From Verticillium longisporum (taxonomy: Eukaryota; Ascomycota; Sordariomycetes; Glomerellales; Plectosphaerellaceae), in contig JAETXT010000002.1 in assembly GCA_019188255.1 (NCBI GenBank), forward strand, positions 6,262,001-6,326,000: a stretch of 64,000 nucleotides of DNA. The letters are read 5' to 3'. Below are positions 35,886 through 47,261 of the stretch, piece by piece. The notes beneath the pieces were generated by a model that saw only the letters and a list, made by a program, of their open reading frames with translations, did not search any database and was not told the origin of the DNA. Position 1 is the stretch's first letter; each line of letters begins with the position of its first letter. Made by a program: the position numbers and the translations under genes.

Positions 35886-37590
35886 ATGCGCTCCCGATCG
35901 AGAACGGGCTGTTGGACGTGTCGCCTGCTACACGTCAAATGCGACGCAGCGTCGCCAACCTGTGAGGAATGCAGCACCAGGCATGTCATTTGTCATGGGT
36001 ACGGCCAGCGCCCACCATGGATGGATGGCGGCGTCAAGCAAAAAGAGGAAACGCAACGCATCAAGGCAGCCATCAAGAAAAACTTCAAGCAGCTAAGACG
36101 GCAACAGGTCAGAGCTGCGCAGACTCGAGGTCTGGAGGCGGCCAACGAAAGGCCCGCCTGCGACGAGGAGAGCACCACATTACAGAAGGAGGCTGGCGCC
36201 ATCACCCCTCATCTTCTATTACCAGATGATCCTCTCTCCGTTGACTTCCCTTTCTCAGATGATCTAGCCACGTTCCTGGGGCTAGTACCTGACTCGGAGG
36301 ACAGCACCAGGAAACACTTGGCGCCGTCATAAGAGGAGTCCGAGCTGCTCATGTACTACCTCGACCGCATTTTCCCCATGCAGTACACTCATTACTCAAA
36401 TCGAAAATGGGGTCGGGGCTGGCTGTTTTGGTTATTGAACAAGAACGGGCCTTTGTACAAGGCTGCGTTGAGCCTCGCTGCGTTGCATAAGCACTCACTG
36501 ATGTGTGCTGTTAACGAAGACTTGAGGCACAACGATGTGCTACTAGAGTATCACACCAGCGCCCTCAGAGGCCTGCAGGATTTCATTGGACAGCCTCAGG
36601 GGGACGCCATTTCTAAAGATGACGAGGACTTCATCGAGGTGATCGCTTGTGGATTGGCGCTGATCAGCTTTGAGGTAAGTTAGGCTCGCTGAAGAACATG
36701 ACCGTATAGTCAGCTCAGCTGCGATACAGGTCTTTCGGGGCGGGAAGGGCGACTGGCAGCCTCACTTGCAAGCAACAACCGCCATTATGAAGACGATGAA
36801 CCTCTCTCGGCTGGTATTCCATGCCTCTGGCCGGATAGAGTCCTTCATCTCAAGCTCCGCTAGGGAACGGCGGGGCATCGATGCTGCGCTATCCTTCCAC
36901 GCGCCAGTACTTTTATGGATGGACCTGCTGGCGTGCGCTTCGACTGGCAACGTCCCATTCCTCCCCTATGAGACGTGGCTACAGATGGAAGGATTCGACA
37001 TGACCAAAATCATGGGGTGTCAGAACTGGGTCATGAAAGCTATCGGTGATTTGGCCGTGCTCGAGGAGCGAAAGGTCAGCCTCAAAGGTCAGACGGAGGT
37101 TGCGTTATTGGACTGGATTCGTCGGGCCAGGAAGATCAAGAACGAGTTGGAGGCTGGCACGGAAGGATTAAACCTTCGAGACGAGGCGAACAATCCAGCC
37201 AGTCATGTGACTCGTATCTTCGCGACGGCGGCGCTTGTGCAACTATACGCGACAAGAGCGAGTCTGGCACTGTCTGAACCGGCCGAGGGCCAGAGAACCG
37301 TGGCCCGCGTCATTGGCGAGATTCGGCGCATGCCTCGAGCTGCATTATCGATCCGTCAACTCACCTGGCCTATTTGTGTTGCAGGAAGCATGGCGGCGCC
37401 ATATCAGCAGGCATTTTTCGAGGATGTGGTGTCCGAGGTTCTCGTTGAGTCGGATGCGTCGTTCGGAAACTGTAAGACGGTGAACGAAACCATACGACAG
37501 TGCTGGGATCACCGCAGTCTTCACCCCGGACAGCACTGGGATTGGCGGAGGGCGATGGCTGACATGGGCATATGCGCACTGCTCATCTAA
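35886..37590 (+). CDS. Zn2Cys6 transcription factor with fungal-specific regulatory domain
   Basis: Likely a nuclear sequence-specific regulator. The binuclear cluster is at the N-terminus: CWTCRLLHVKC then CEECSTRHVIC, followed by the common PPWMDGG linker and a basic helix (KKNFKQLRRQQVR). The C-terminal two-thirds resembles the fungal transcription factor domain 2 type (ELLMYYLDRIFPMQY, AALSLAALHKHS). A 55-nt intron 36675-36729 is clear (GTAAGT..ACAG). Oddity: TAA at 36330-36332 interrupts the frame. Removing 36285-36335 (51 nt, GTACCT..AGAG) keeps frame and gives 532 residues, but both splice sites are weak. Start at 35886 assumed. It follows the amidase on the same strand, so it may regulate that gene; this is inference only. 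Confidence 0.8.
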
Positions 37591-38026
37591 GGTACCGAAG
37601 CAAGCCAAAGAAATGCCCACGGCGTTCCGTTTTTCAGGGCAGATGGTGTGCCATCGACACTCGTATCCAAATACCTACCTAAGTAAGGTACCTTACCTAG
37701 GTATATGGAGGCATTGTGTGGCGATGAGAGTTGGATGTCCTGATCCCTCGATTATTGGTGGAGGAAGCAAGTGAGGCAGCCGGCGGTTCGCCTTGCTGCG
37801 CCGCTGCCTAAAATCTACAAGACCAGCGGGCGAGCCGTCATCGCGCCTGCCGTGTCACACCCCAAGGCCATTCGAGTCCGTTCGAGTCTCTCGTTCATTC
37901 CTACATGCGACGGTCTGTCGAATTTGCAACTGCTGCTCAATCGCACTACTGGCTTTGTCGCATATGATTCTCGCTGAAGCGCTCTCTTGCGCCCCCCTTT
38001 TCTTCAACTTGACTGGGGAAGCTAAA
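37591..38026. other. Intergenic region with TACCT/AGGTA cluster
   Basis: This 436-base gap between the Zn2Cys6 gene and the C2H2/protease gene holds the cluster 37672-37703 (TACCTACCTAAGTAAGG then TACCTTACCTAGGTA). The remainder probably holds the terminator of the first gene and the promoter of the second. Confidence 0.55.
37672..37703. repeat. TACCT/AGGTA cluster
   Basis: Overlapping palindromic units including AAGGTACCTT and ACCTAGGT lie about 80 bases after the Zn2Cys6 stop codon. Confidence 0.7.
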
Positions 38027-40884
38027 ATGGAATCTACCCCCATCAGGCACTTGCTGAAGAAGCGCAAACGGGACCAACAGGTGGTCAAGGAACCGACACC
38101 ACCCTGCGTCGTCGAGACCCAGGCACCATGTGCAACTGCAGGGTTAACCTTTCCCCTCCACAACCACCAGTCGCTATCCGACTGGCAGACGACAGAACCT
38201 GCCATGATTTCCCGAAGCGATGTGTACCATGCAATCCACCCTACCATATACACTGGCGATGTTGATTCTTCTTGGACCCGTGGTCTTGTTCAAGAAGAAC
38301 CAACGATTGCCAACCCTGAGCCTGTCAGTTGCGGACCCAAGCCCTCGGACTTGATGTATTGAAAACGCTGGGCCATGACTACCCGAAAATCAGCACGTAC
38401 AGCCCCCGAGGAGCTGTGAGCAGAGTCAGCTCCATCGCGCCGTCAACAATTTCGCAGCTTTCCTCGAACGGATCAGGTTCAGGCTCCGTTCTGTCACCTG
38501 TCTGTACAATATCTTCCGCGGACTGGATCGCAGCTGGATGGGATACCTCTTCACGCGGACCAAGCCCATGCGACCAGTCTGCTACCCTCGCCGTGGTCAG
38601 CGAGGGGAAGACCATCGATATTATCCCACACACTGTCCAGAAACATTGCCATCGGCAGTCCTTCGGCGCGCAGGGGCCTTCAAGAAGTCAATCTCAGCAG
38701 CAACAAACTCACACTTGTAATTGGACCGGCTGCAGCCAGCCGAGCTTTTCCTTTAAAGATGGCCTCGCGTGGCACGTCAAACTCGAACACCTGGTTGTCT
38801 GTCCTGTCCCTGGATGCCTTGAGGATACTTTACAGAGTGTGAAAATGCTCGAATCCCACATTAGATGCGCTCATCCTGTATCTTGGAAGCAGCGTCATGG
38901 AGACGAAGCGTCGCCCGAGACACCGACAGCCATGGAAGTTCGAAAGACAACAAGACCGTCGCCACACCTCCCTGGCAAGACACCTGAAATAAACGTTTCC
39001 GCCCAACAACACCATCGACTTGACGACGACAGATGTCGCACCCAATCTGTTGATGCGGTGAAGCGGCGGTGCCGCGAGCAGTTGTTTGATCTTGTAACGA
39101 AAAAAGCAAAACTTAAGGGTTCGTCAATCATCATGTCATTCCAAATTAGTGCGCTTACTGATACGTAAGCGCCAGGCGGATCGGCGTCGCCAAGTACCCT
39201 TCAGAGGCTTGTTGACAATGTGAGCTTCCCGATCGTTTGGGAGCACGGCGTGTTGCCTTTCCTCATCGAGTTCGTCCCATCATGGTGCGGGCCCAAGCAC
39301 ACCATAAGCATCACCAGGGGCAGAACTCAAGGCACTCGTCGCGTCTGTATCATGACAGAGAAGCCCGTCTCCAGGGTTCGGAGTGTAACAATTGCCGGCC
39401 ACGTCCGTGATCTTCTTCCGGAGACCTATAAGATGACTGTCAGCTTTCTATTTTCCACTGGTGCTGTGGAAAGGCTTGTCTGGGCAAGGGGCCTAGCTAG
39501 CGACATGCCAGACGAGACCTGCCTGCCCCGCAACCCATTCTACTTCAGGGAACCCTGTATGGGGGACAGTATTGGCATCGAGGGCACCCGGGCCTACGAC
39601 GACACCACAGCAACACTAGGTCCCTGTGTAATCGTGGGGGGTGGTGCCTACTGGCTCGCCAACTTCCATCCGTTCATCAACGCCTTCCATCACACCCAGG
39701 CAGTTGCTGTTCAACATCCATCTCCTATGGACCGTGAACGCTGCATGGTAGAGGAGCATGATACCTTGCCACTTGAGGTGGACTTCTCACTCGGCACGCT
39801 GACTGCCACGTCTGGTCTCGACCTGGAAACTACTCGGGTGTCCCACGACCCTTACTGGGACGAGTGTGGCAAGGAACCCCCTCTTATTGTGACCGACTGG
39901 ATTCTTATCAGTTCTCTTTCTCGAAATGCGAACGTGTTGCGACGCTTCCCTTCCGAAACAATGCCACTTATGAAGCAGGAAATCATCAAAGACACAGCCC
40001 CGATCACACCAGGTACCATCGTCTACTCAACAGGGCGGACGTCAGGCCCACAACGGGGTCAGATCTGTGAGGTGCCTGCCTATGTCTCAGCTGCGTCCAA
40101 CGGTACAGGCAAAGCCACCAGAGAATGGTTCATTGAGGAGCTCTTAAGTGAGGATGAACCAGAAGATGATGAATGGATCCGTGGCGGCATGGGCTGTCCA
40201 GGCGACAGCGGCGCTGCCATCGTGGACGCTGAATCTAGCGCATTGCTGGGCCAACTCTGGGGCCGAAATGCATACTATGGTCCTGGTCCGCGCGTTGCAT
40301 ACTTTACACCTGTTACGGATCTATTCGATGACATACAAGAGCGCTGCGCTCAGCAGTCCAGACCCCAGCTTCCGGCTGATTGTGACGACTGTGAGCGTTA
40401 TCCAGTATATCCAGGGTGTCGACGCTGTTATGATCTTCGAAACTACCTTGACAGCCGACGCAGCAGTCGCGAGTCGTTGAGGAGCATGATTGGCGGTGTG
40501 ATGGACAGTGAACGTGTCGCACGCGCGGATGTGATGAGCATCACAGAGAGTCCAAGCGAACTGGCGACGCCGAAAGACCAGTCATACTGGTTAAGACATG
40601 CTGGGACTGAGGATGTCGGTAACAGCTTCCCTGGTACGTCGTACGGGCTTTCCCCTGCAGGACCAGCGAACCTCTTTGGAAGTTTTAGTTTTGCGCAGGT
40701 ATCCAGCACTCCCAAAGTTTTGGACGTCAAAAGCCCATACGCCACGACGCTGAACATTGAAGAGCCTTACGAGGTATCTGCCGACGCAGGTGTTGGCACT
40801 AAGAGACAGGCTGTGGATTTGCCCCTCGCGGGAAGTGCCAATCCCGCTGGCAAGAGAGCCAAGATTCCTCAATGGAAACCATGA
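38027..40884 (+). CDS. C2H2 zinc-finger / trypsin-like protease fusion (proposed model)
   Basis: Proposed exons 38027-38355, 38403-39164 and 39225-40884 give 916 residues. The N-terminus (MESTPIRHLLKKRKRDQQ) is basic. Two fingers of pattern C-x4-C-x13-H-x4-H follow: CNWTGC...HVKLEH and CPVPGC...HIRCAH. The C-terminal part has chymotrypsin-fold marks: AYWLANFHPF (His512), VTDWILIS (Asp588), GRTSGPQRGQI, and GCPGDSGAAIVD (Ser692), so a full triad is present. It ends with a basic KRQAVDLPLAG...GKRAKIPQWKP tail, possibly nuclear. The second intron (60 nt, GTAAGC..GTGAG) removes the TAA at 39166-39168 and keeps frame. The first switch could be a 47-nt intron or one missing base between 38320 and 38362. 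Alternatively there are two genes, the second starting at ATG 39352. I do not recognise a named family for the whole. No signal peptide is seen. Confidence 0.6.
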
Positions 40885-40942
40885 GATTGTCTTGGTTTTG
40901 GCTTTTAGATAGCGCTGCTCTAGCAATACCGCCGTCCATACA

Positions 40943-43058
40943 TCAACCAGGGAAGCCACCCCTCGCCATCTTCTTGGCTCTCTGATCCCGGCGGTTGTGA
41001 TTCGCCTTGGACCCCTTGTTTGCTTCTTTCCTACGCCGCGCAGCTTCTGTATCTTTATCACTTGCCGGACCAGCGACATTGCCGCTGCCGCTGCCGCCGC
41101 CAGAGCCACCGCCACGGTCCCTTCCTCGTCCCCTATCCGAGCCGCCGCCTCTACTCCTCCGAAAAGATGATGGAACCCCAGTATCAGTCCCCGAATCTTC
41201 TCCTCTTCCCCGCCAAGATGTGCTTGCCAACTCCGTCTGGATGCCGGTGAACGTGTTATATTTGATTTCCAGGCGTCGTTTTAACCGTAGGTTTCTACCC
41301 AGCATGACAGCCCAGCCTTCGATAGCTTCGTCCGTCATTCCCGTAACTTCCCGCAGTTTCCCGCGGGGGTCACCTCGTCTTGTGCTTGCGTCGCGGTCAA
41401 AGACTTTGGGATCAGCTTGCCAACCGCGGAAGAGTATCTCCTCATTGGCGTTCCCGTCAACCTCGTCCTCCCCGCCAGCAGCTGTGTCCACCGCGCCGCC
41501 CACATCATCGGCGTCGTACGTATCGTCGCGCTCGTCATCGTCCGAGTCGAAAGCTGCGAGGGCGGACATGATAGCTGCCTTGTTGGGTGCTGTTTTGCGG
41601 TCGGCTAAGACGTCGTCAGCAGTCTTTGCTGGATTACGCTTGCCGAAGTGAAGATTTGTCATCTCGCTGGTGAGCTCGTCATCATCGAATATATTCCGGC
41701 GCTGGGGAAGGTTTAGGTTTTGTGACTGGGTTGGTGCCGAGCGCGGGGCCGTAGTATTCTCCGGAAGTGATTCGATGGTAGATTGGGAAGATCTTAAGGA
41801 TGTCAGTATTTAATACAGCGGCTTGGGATGTGACTGCTCGGCAAACTTACAACAGCTCGGCACGGTCCGCAGCCGCCAATGCTGGTGGCAAATCGTCTTC
41901 GAGAAGCTTAGCAATGACTGCTTCGGGATCCTCGCCGAACTCCTCAAGCAATTTTGCTACAAAGCCGGATCCAAGATCAGGAAACAGGTCCTGGATTACT
42001 GCAATTTGGCTCATCTTGTGAATGTGCATCTCCATACCAGCATCGCCGTCCGCAACGCCCTTCCCCTTATCAACCTTCTGTCTCCTTCTCTTTGCTCGTG
42101 GACGCGAGGGGCCAACACCTGCCTTCTTGAAGCCCTGCAGAGTCTCAAGCCTAGCTTTCAATGTAGGTGATAATGTGCCAGCAGCTTCTGCGCGCCGCAA
42201 AAGGATGGCTAGCAAAGGTGTCGCGCTGACGAGCTCGGCAACGAGAGAATCATTGACGTTGAGAGGCCCGGAGCGATGCGCCTCAGCGATGGATGTGAGT
42301 TCGAAGAGAGAATCTGCGAGCATGCCCCATCGTGCTTTGCCGTTTCCGTTACTCCCAGTTTCTGTACTTTCTGTGTTTCTGGAATTGCCGTCTTCCGTGA
42401 GCCCAACAAGACAAAGGTATGTCGTTGCGATGATGACTTTCCTGAGCGGTGGGTTCATAATCTTGTATCGCGTGACGAGACCATCTAGGAGATCGCTACC
42501 TGCCAGGATGAAGGTAGCCACATGACGTGAAGCATGTATTAAATGATTCAATCTCGTGAGTGTTCTCTCCAGGGTCACGATGTCGGTTTTGAAGCCCGCA
42601 TCTAATTGCGTGATAAGAGATTTCTTCAGGGGCGAGAGGCTCGTTTCTAGGACAGCGGGTTGTGTCGAGAAGAGCATTGAAAGCGAGACCGAAATGTGAG
42701 CTTTGGTGTAAAGCTTAGAAGCATCGGCGAGAACTTGCCATCTCGTAAGCTCCGGTGGTGGATTGACAGCTATTCGTCTGGTAAAGAGGTTGAGGGTTGA
42801 GTTGAGGAGTGATTTCGCTGTCTGTGAGGGGCCTAATATGAAGGAAGGGCCCGTCGGCGCAATTTCTTGAATGAATGACGTCAAGAAGAGAGGTAAGCTG
42901 TCGGCCTGCGAAATAATGTCATCGGCCTGAGAACAATATGCCCGTGCCGATATGTCCCATGCATCGAGTAGAGCATCCCAGTCTTGCTGACTGAGGTGTG
43001 AGCGAAGTGAAGGAGGGGGAAAGGGCGCCAACGGAGGAAGAACTTGAGAGGATACCAT
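40943..43058 (-). CDS. CUE3: CUE-domain protein Cue3 (ASCC2 homologue, RQT complex)
   Basis: Subunit of the ribosome quality-control trigger complex, which splits collided ribosomes with the Slh1/ASCC3 helicase; the CUE domain binds ubiquitin. Exons: 43058-41851 and 41792-40943, intron 58 nt (GTAAGT..TTAAG), 685 residues. The N-terminal all-helical ASCC2 region begins MVSSQVLPPLAPFPPP. The CUE domain is at about residues 352-400 (MSQIAVIQDLFPDLGSGF then LLEEFGEDPEAVIAKLLED). After the intron come RRNIFDDDELTSEMTNLHFG and an Arg/Gly-rich basic tail (RGRGRDRGGGSGG...NHNRRDQRAKKMARGG). The gene is divergent from RPS20 and convergent with the C2H2/protease gene, 58 bases stop to stop. Confidence 0.9.
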
Positions 43059-43546
43059 GATTGTACTGCAACGGAGTAACCGATGAACTATAACAGTTCC
43101 CCTTTTGTTCCCGTGAAGCTCGCGACGTCTTTTGTATGAATGAAGCTCCAGCAACTCAGACTTACGTCGCCGGATGAATCATCATGATCCCTGATGCGCG
43201 ATGTGGATGATACTGGGAAAGATACCTAGGTACAAGCTGGGGAGAATGACCCCACACTAATCCGAACTCATACTAGCGCTTCCTTCACGCAAGCCCTACC
43301 GGCTCCACAATTCTGTTTGAACTCCACGAAAAAGTTCGCGATCCAGATCTCAGTCTCTTTTTACCCCTCAAAGCTACACTTGCCAATCCGCCTTCATCAC
43401 TTTGCCGGTACGTGTAGCTGTCAAATCAGAGCGCAGGATCTACCATCAACTTAAAACACTTTGATAATATCGACGGATTACTGACATTGGAACAGAAACG
43501 TCTACCGTTCGAGTCGTGAAGAGCCCATCCAACCAATACCATCACC
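43059..43546. promoter_or_regulatory. Divergent promoter region, CUE3/RPS20
   Basis: 488 bases between two start codons. Contains one short ACCTAGGT unit (43225-43232). A pyrimidine-rich stretch before RPS20 (about 43350-43400) is typical of ribosomal-protein gene promoters. No defined box identified. Confidence 0.5.
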
Positions 43547-44013
43547 ATGTCGTACAAGCGTAAGCCGGCCAATATCCAGGCGTCTCGAGCTGCGGACTGA
43601 CATTTCCTGGCAGAGGAGAAGGGTGCCCCCGGCGCTGAGGTCAAGACCCACAAGATCAGAATCACTCTGTCTTCCCGCAAGGTCCAGGCTCTCGAGAAGA
43701 CCTGCACTGAGCTCCTCGAGCGTGCCAAGTCCAAGGACCTGAAGAGTACGCACCCCAAGCTCGATGTAGGACTACGAGCGCACCGAATGCTAATCACTTG
43801 CGAATAGCCAAGGGCCCCGTCCGCCTTCCCACCAAGACCCTCAAGGTCACTACCCGCAAGACCCCTTGCGGTGAGGGTTCCAAGACCTGGGACTGCTTCG
43901 AAATGCGCATTCACAAGCGCCTCATCGACCTCAACGCCCCCACCGAGATTGTCAAGCAGATCATTGTCAACATCGAGGCTGGTGTCGAGGTTGAGGTCAC
44001 CATCGCCGCTTAA
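43547..44013 (+). CDS. RPS20: 40S ribosomal protein S20 (uS10)
   Basis: Component of the small ribosomal subunit head. Exons: 43547-43559, 43614-43745 and 43808-44013; introns 54 and 62 nt; 116 residues. The very short first exon (MSYK plus one base) is usual for fungal ribosomal-protein genes. Conserved text includes [40 protein letters not shown] and [15 protein letters not shown]. Codon use is strongly biased to C-ending codons, as expected for high expression. The acceptor of intron 1 and donor of intron 2 both split codons in phase 1. Confidence 0.97.
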
Positions 44014-44464
44014 GCGGTATGGTCCGACTTGTGCAGCACATTCTCGTTCCCGCACACAGCCTAGCTTTCTTTGCGGGCAACCGCCAGTACACTGGGATAT
44101 GCTGATGACGACGCGAAATCTGTCGTCTTCACAGCTGTGTATTCGTCGGATTGTTCAAGAGGACGAGTAGATGTGGCGAATTAGATCCCGGTTGCTGCAT
44201 AGTGGCCGGGGAACAATAAAAGGATATCAAAGTAATGGTTGATCAATTGTGATGTCTCATCCATGCCTTGCACCAACCATTACATGTGTGGCCCGTACAG
44301 ATTGCCATACAACAGTAGCGTGTCCCCTGGAGAAGCCCCATGACACTCGTCATTTTCCAACTTGAGTGCTATCATGCCATGATAAAAACCGAAGTTGAGG
44401 ATGATGCGTCCATTCTGACTGTTTATGAGGCACTGTGCCAATTCTGATATCTACAAGACTGTCG
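44014..44464. terminator. Convergent 3' region of RPS20 and NUP42
   Basis: 451 bases between two stop codons on opposite strands. AATAAA occurs at 44214-44219 on + (acaataaaagg), a likely RPS20 polyadenylation signal. No other feature seen. Confidence 0.55.
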
Positions 44465-46656
44465 TTATATATTCCATAAACATGCTTCCCGCATAGGAGG
44501 CAATTCGGGCATCAGGCCTCCCTCAAAACGACCTGTTTGAGCAAAAGACTGCCATTGTGCCTTTGACTTCTCATCATAAGCCTCGACGGGAAGCTCAGTG
44601 TCTTTGTAGTACGCTGGTGCTCCGTCGGGAAACCATATTCTTGTCCAGGACCCGTTAAATGCTCTTGTCCCTGGACGGCCGTCTTGATATGTGACTGTCT
44701 TGCCGTTCCACTGTGCCAGCTGACCGTCCATATTCTTGGTGGCGTAAGATGATAAGTCAGGATGCTGTTTGGAGCTTCCTGGCGGATATGGGCCTGCGCC
44801 TCCGCCGCTGCCTGCCACTGCCGCTGCTGGTTTTGCAGCTTGAACCCCGTTGTTAGAGCCGCCGAAAGGATTAGAGGAAGGTGGGTTGCCTGTCGTGCTT
44901 GAGGCTTGGCCGAATGGAGATGGATGGCTTGCCTGCGTGAAGGGAGTTGCTGCTGGCGCTCCGCTAGACTGTGAGGACTGACCGAACGGGCTGTTTGCTG
45001 TGGGGACAGATGGCTGAGCCGACTGGCCAAACGGACTGGTCGTTGCAGGCTGCGTCGGTTGTCCGAAGGGGCTCACTGCGGGCTGCTGCGCAGGCTGGCC
45101 AAAAGGACTTGCACCAGTACCTTGGACAGGTTGTCCGAAAGGGCTGGCCGTCACTGATTTCGTCGGCTGTCCAAACGGGCTCAAAGTCGCAGGCTGCGGT
45201 GATGGGCTGAAAGGATTAGACACAGCAGTTTGGGATGGTGCGCCGAAAGGCGAAGCACCTTGCTGGTTCTGTCCGCCGAAAGGACTTGCTGGCTTGACAG
45301 TGCCTCCAAATGGACTTGCCGTGGTGTTCGAGTTGGAGTTGTTCGCCGCCGCGCCGAATGGACTTGACGTACTTGGGTTCCCAAATGGATTCGGCTTCTG
45401 TCCTAATGTGCTCGTCTGACCAAAAGCACCGGAGCCTCCCGCTGGCTGCGACGCCTGCCCGAACGCTGGTGCCCCAAATGGGCTGGGCTTTTGGCCTAAT
45501 GCTGACGCCTGTCCGAACGCTGATGTCGTCGGGGGCTGGCCTGGCTGGCTGGAAGCTGGAGTAGGTCGAGCCGGCTGGCCAAACGCTGGCTTTCCAAATG
45601 CTGAAGTAGTTGGCGGTGGCTGTCCAAACGCTGACGTCGGTTGCGAAGCTTGTCCAAACGCGGGCGTACCAAAGGGACTGGGCTTCTGGCCGAGTGCATT
45701 GGGCTGCCCAAAGGCACTGGTACTCGAGGGCTGTCCAAAGGTGCTAGCACCAGAGTTATGTGCTTGGCCGAATGGGTTACTAGTGTTAGAAGATGGAGTG
45801 TTGCCACCGAATGCAGAAGAGGATTGTGCACTGCTTGAAAATGGGTTCGAGGAGTTGGTGCCGGAATTAGACTGAAAGGGGCTGGCCTGCGAAAAGGAAG
45901 ATTGAGCCCTATTTCCCTTAAGGAATTCGCCAGTGGTGCCGCCGGGCAGTGTGTTTTGTTTGCAGATGTCGATTCGATTCGGATGATTGTTTCCAGCGCC
46001 AATGATGAACTGTATCGCACCGTCGAGATTTCCGACCGTCGTCTGGATCTGCTGCTCGGCTTGTTGATATAATTGCTGCGCTTCGTTGAGCTAGAGACGG
46101 TCAGCCAATGCCGGGTCTATAGACGTCATAAGCTTTATTTCTCGTACTGCCTGCTGTGGACTGCCTTTGGACGCTGCCAGTACGTGATGCAGTCGCATCT
46201 CCTCGAAGCTCTGTTCTCGAGCACTGCCTCCGAATAGCTGCTCGGGTGCGTCCCGGCCAGGACCATACGCAGAAAGAATCCATTGTGGTCGCTCTGTCGT
46301 CAAGTCTTTCTCGATAGTCTCTTTGGTTATTGAATATGTGTTTGAGCCTATTCTAAATCAGCCATTCTGACCACTGTAATTGTTTTATCGTCAGTTTCTG
46401 CTACGAACCATTGTCGCTGCTTCCGTTACCGAATCCACCCCCGCTTGACAGGTTGTTGAAGGCTGAGAATCGATTGCTAGTCTGGGCTCGGTTTGTGTTT
46501 GGGTGTTCAAAGCGACAGTTCTCTAAGAAAATGCGTGAGCAATGCCGATAAGACGGGTATTTAGATGCATCGTCAAGAGAGCAGTCGCTCCTGTGTAGTG
46601 GGGGACGCACGTCCAAACCTGCAGTTGCCTGCATCCCAAAATTTGCAGATAACCAT
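44465..46656 (-). CDS. NUP42: CCCH-type FG nucleoporin (Nup42/Amo1/NLP1 family)
   Basis: Cytoplasmic-side nuclear pore protein that helps Dbp5 and Gle1 release exported mRNA. Exons: 46656-46611, 46522-46409, 46347-46148 and 46090-44465; introns 88, 61 and 57 nt; 661 residues. Residues 1-20 form a CCCH finger, CKFWDAGNCRFGQNCRFEHP, whose third and fourth ligands lie in exon 2. The middle has a Gln-rich helical segment (LNEAQQLYQQAEQQIQ) with NHPNRIDIC. The C-terminal half holds many PFG and AFG repeats, ending with WIFxPDG-type text (RIWFPDGAPAYYKDTELP). The TAG at 46093-46091 is removed by the third intron (GTACGA donor, CTGAC branch, CTAG acceptor), so it is not a nonsense codon. Confidence 0.9.
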
Positions 46657-46792
46657 GGCAAGGTCAGAGGAGGCAGAAGTAGAGGGTTATACCCGTCTCG
46701 TCGAGTTCATTTCGGGCGTCCAGATAGAATGTTGATATGGGTTCTGGTCACAGACTTGTGTGCTTGGCTTTGTTGTAGCGATGGAGGTCAAT

Positions 46793-46830
46793 AGGTAGGT
46801 AGGTAGTTTGGGTTGATTGGTAGGTAGGTA
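46793..46830. repeat. AGGT tetranucleotide cluster
   Basis: Two direct blocks of (AGGT)n, AGGTAGGTAGGTAG and GGTAGGTAGGTA, are separated by 15 bases. All units are on one strand here, unlike the palindromic clusters. Confidence 0.7.
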
Positions 46831-47167
46831 CGTTCTTCACGCGGTTCAGCCTTTCTAGCTCAGCCTTGCTTGCACGAGCGGACGCGTTCTGAGTGCCGAA
46901 AGCGGGGAATGATACAGTTCGTAAAGTCACAAATACCAGCATCTCGCACTGTCAGTACTTCATTATCTCACTAACATCAACCACAAAGTGTTCCGATACA
47001 ATGTGAAGCGAAAGTAGGCCAAGATCATATCGAGATGTTCAATCTAGATAATTCTCAATGCATCAATTCAATTCGTGAGAGCAATTTTCATATACTAGCC
47101 CATAACACCGTACACCAGAACCGAGCGCCCAGCTCAGGCCTCCACTCCAGCTGCTTTGTGTTCCTTG

Positions 47168-47204
47168 GGTACCTACCTACCTACGGTAGGTACCTAGGTA
47201 GGTG
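47168..47204. repeat. TACCT/AGGTA palindromic cluster
   Basis: ACCTACCTACCTAC is opposed by GGTAGGTACCTAGGTAGG, giving a hairpin-capable inverted repeat with an ACGG centre. It lies about 60 bases beyond the P450 stop. Confidence 0.75.
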
Positions 47205-47261
47205 CCCAAATGACAACTTCACAGCACATTGATAAGCTGACCACGTTCGTTCAATTTCATC

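Larger units (their letters stand above)
46657..47261. other. NUP42 promoter side and P450 3' flank, with two repeat clusters
   Basis: 605 bases containing TACCT/AGGTA clusters at 46793-46830 and 47168-47204. The first lies about 140 bases upstream of the NUP42 start. No coding content recognised. Confidence 0.55.

Noticed and set aside
44465..46020. Long overlapping frames rich in Ser/Arg/Leu on both strands of NUP42
   Set aside because: They are shadows of the repetitive FG-repeat coding sequence.
46091..46093. In-frame TAG in NUP42
   Set aside because: It is the 3' end of a good 57-nt intron (GTACGA donor, CTGAC branch, CTAG acceptor), so there is no nonsense codon.
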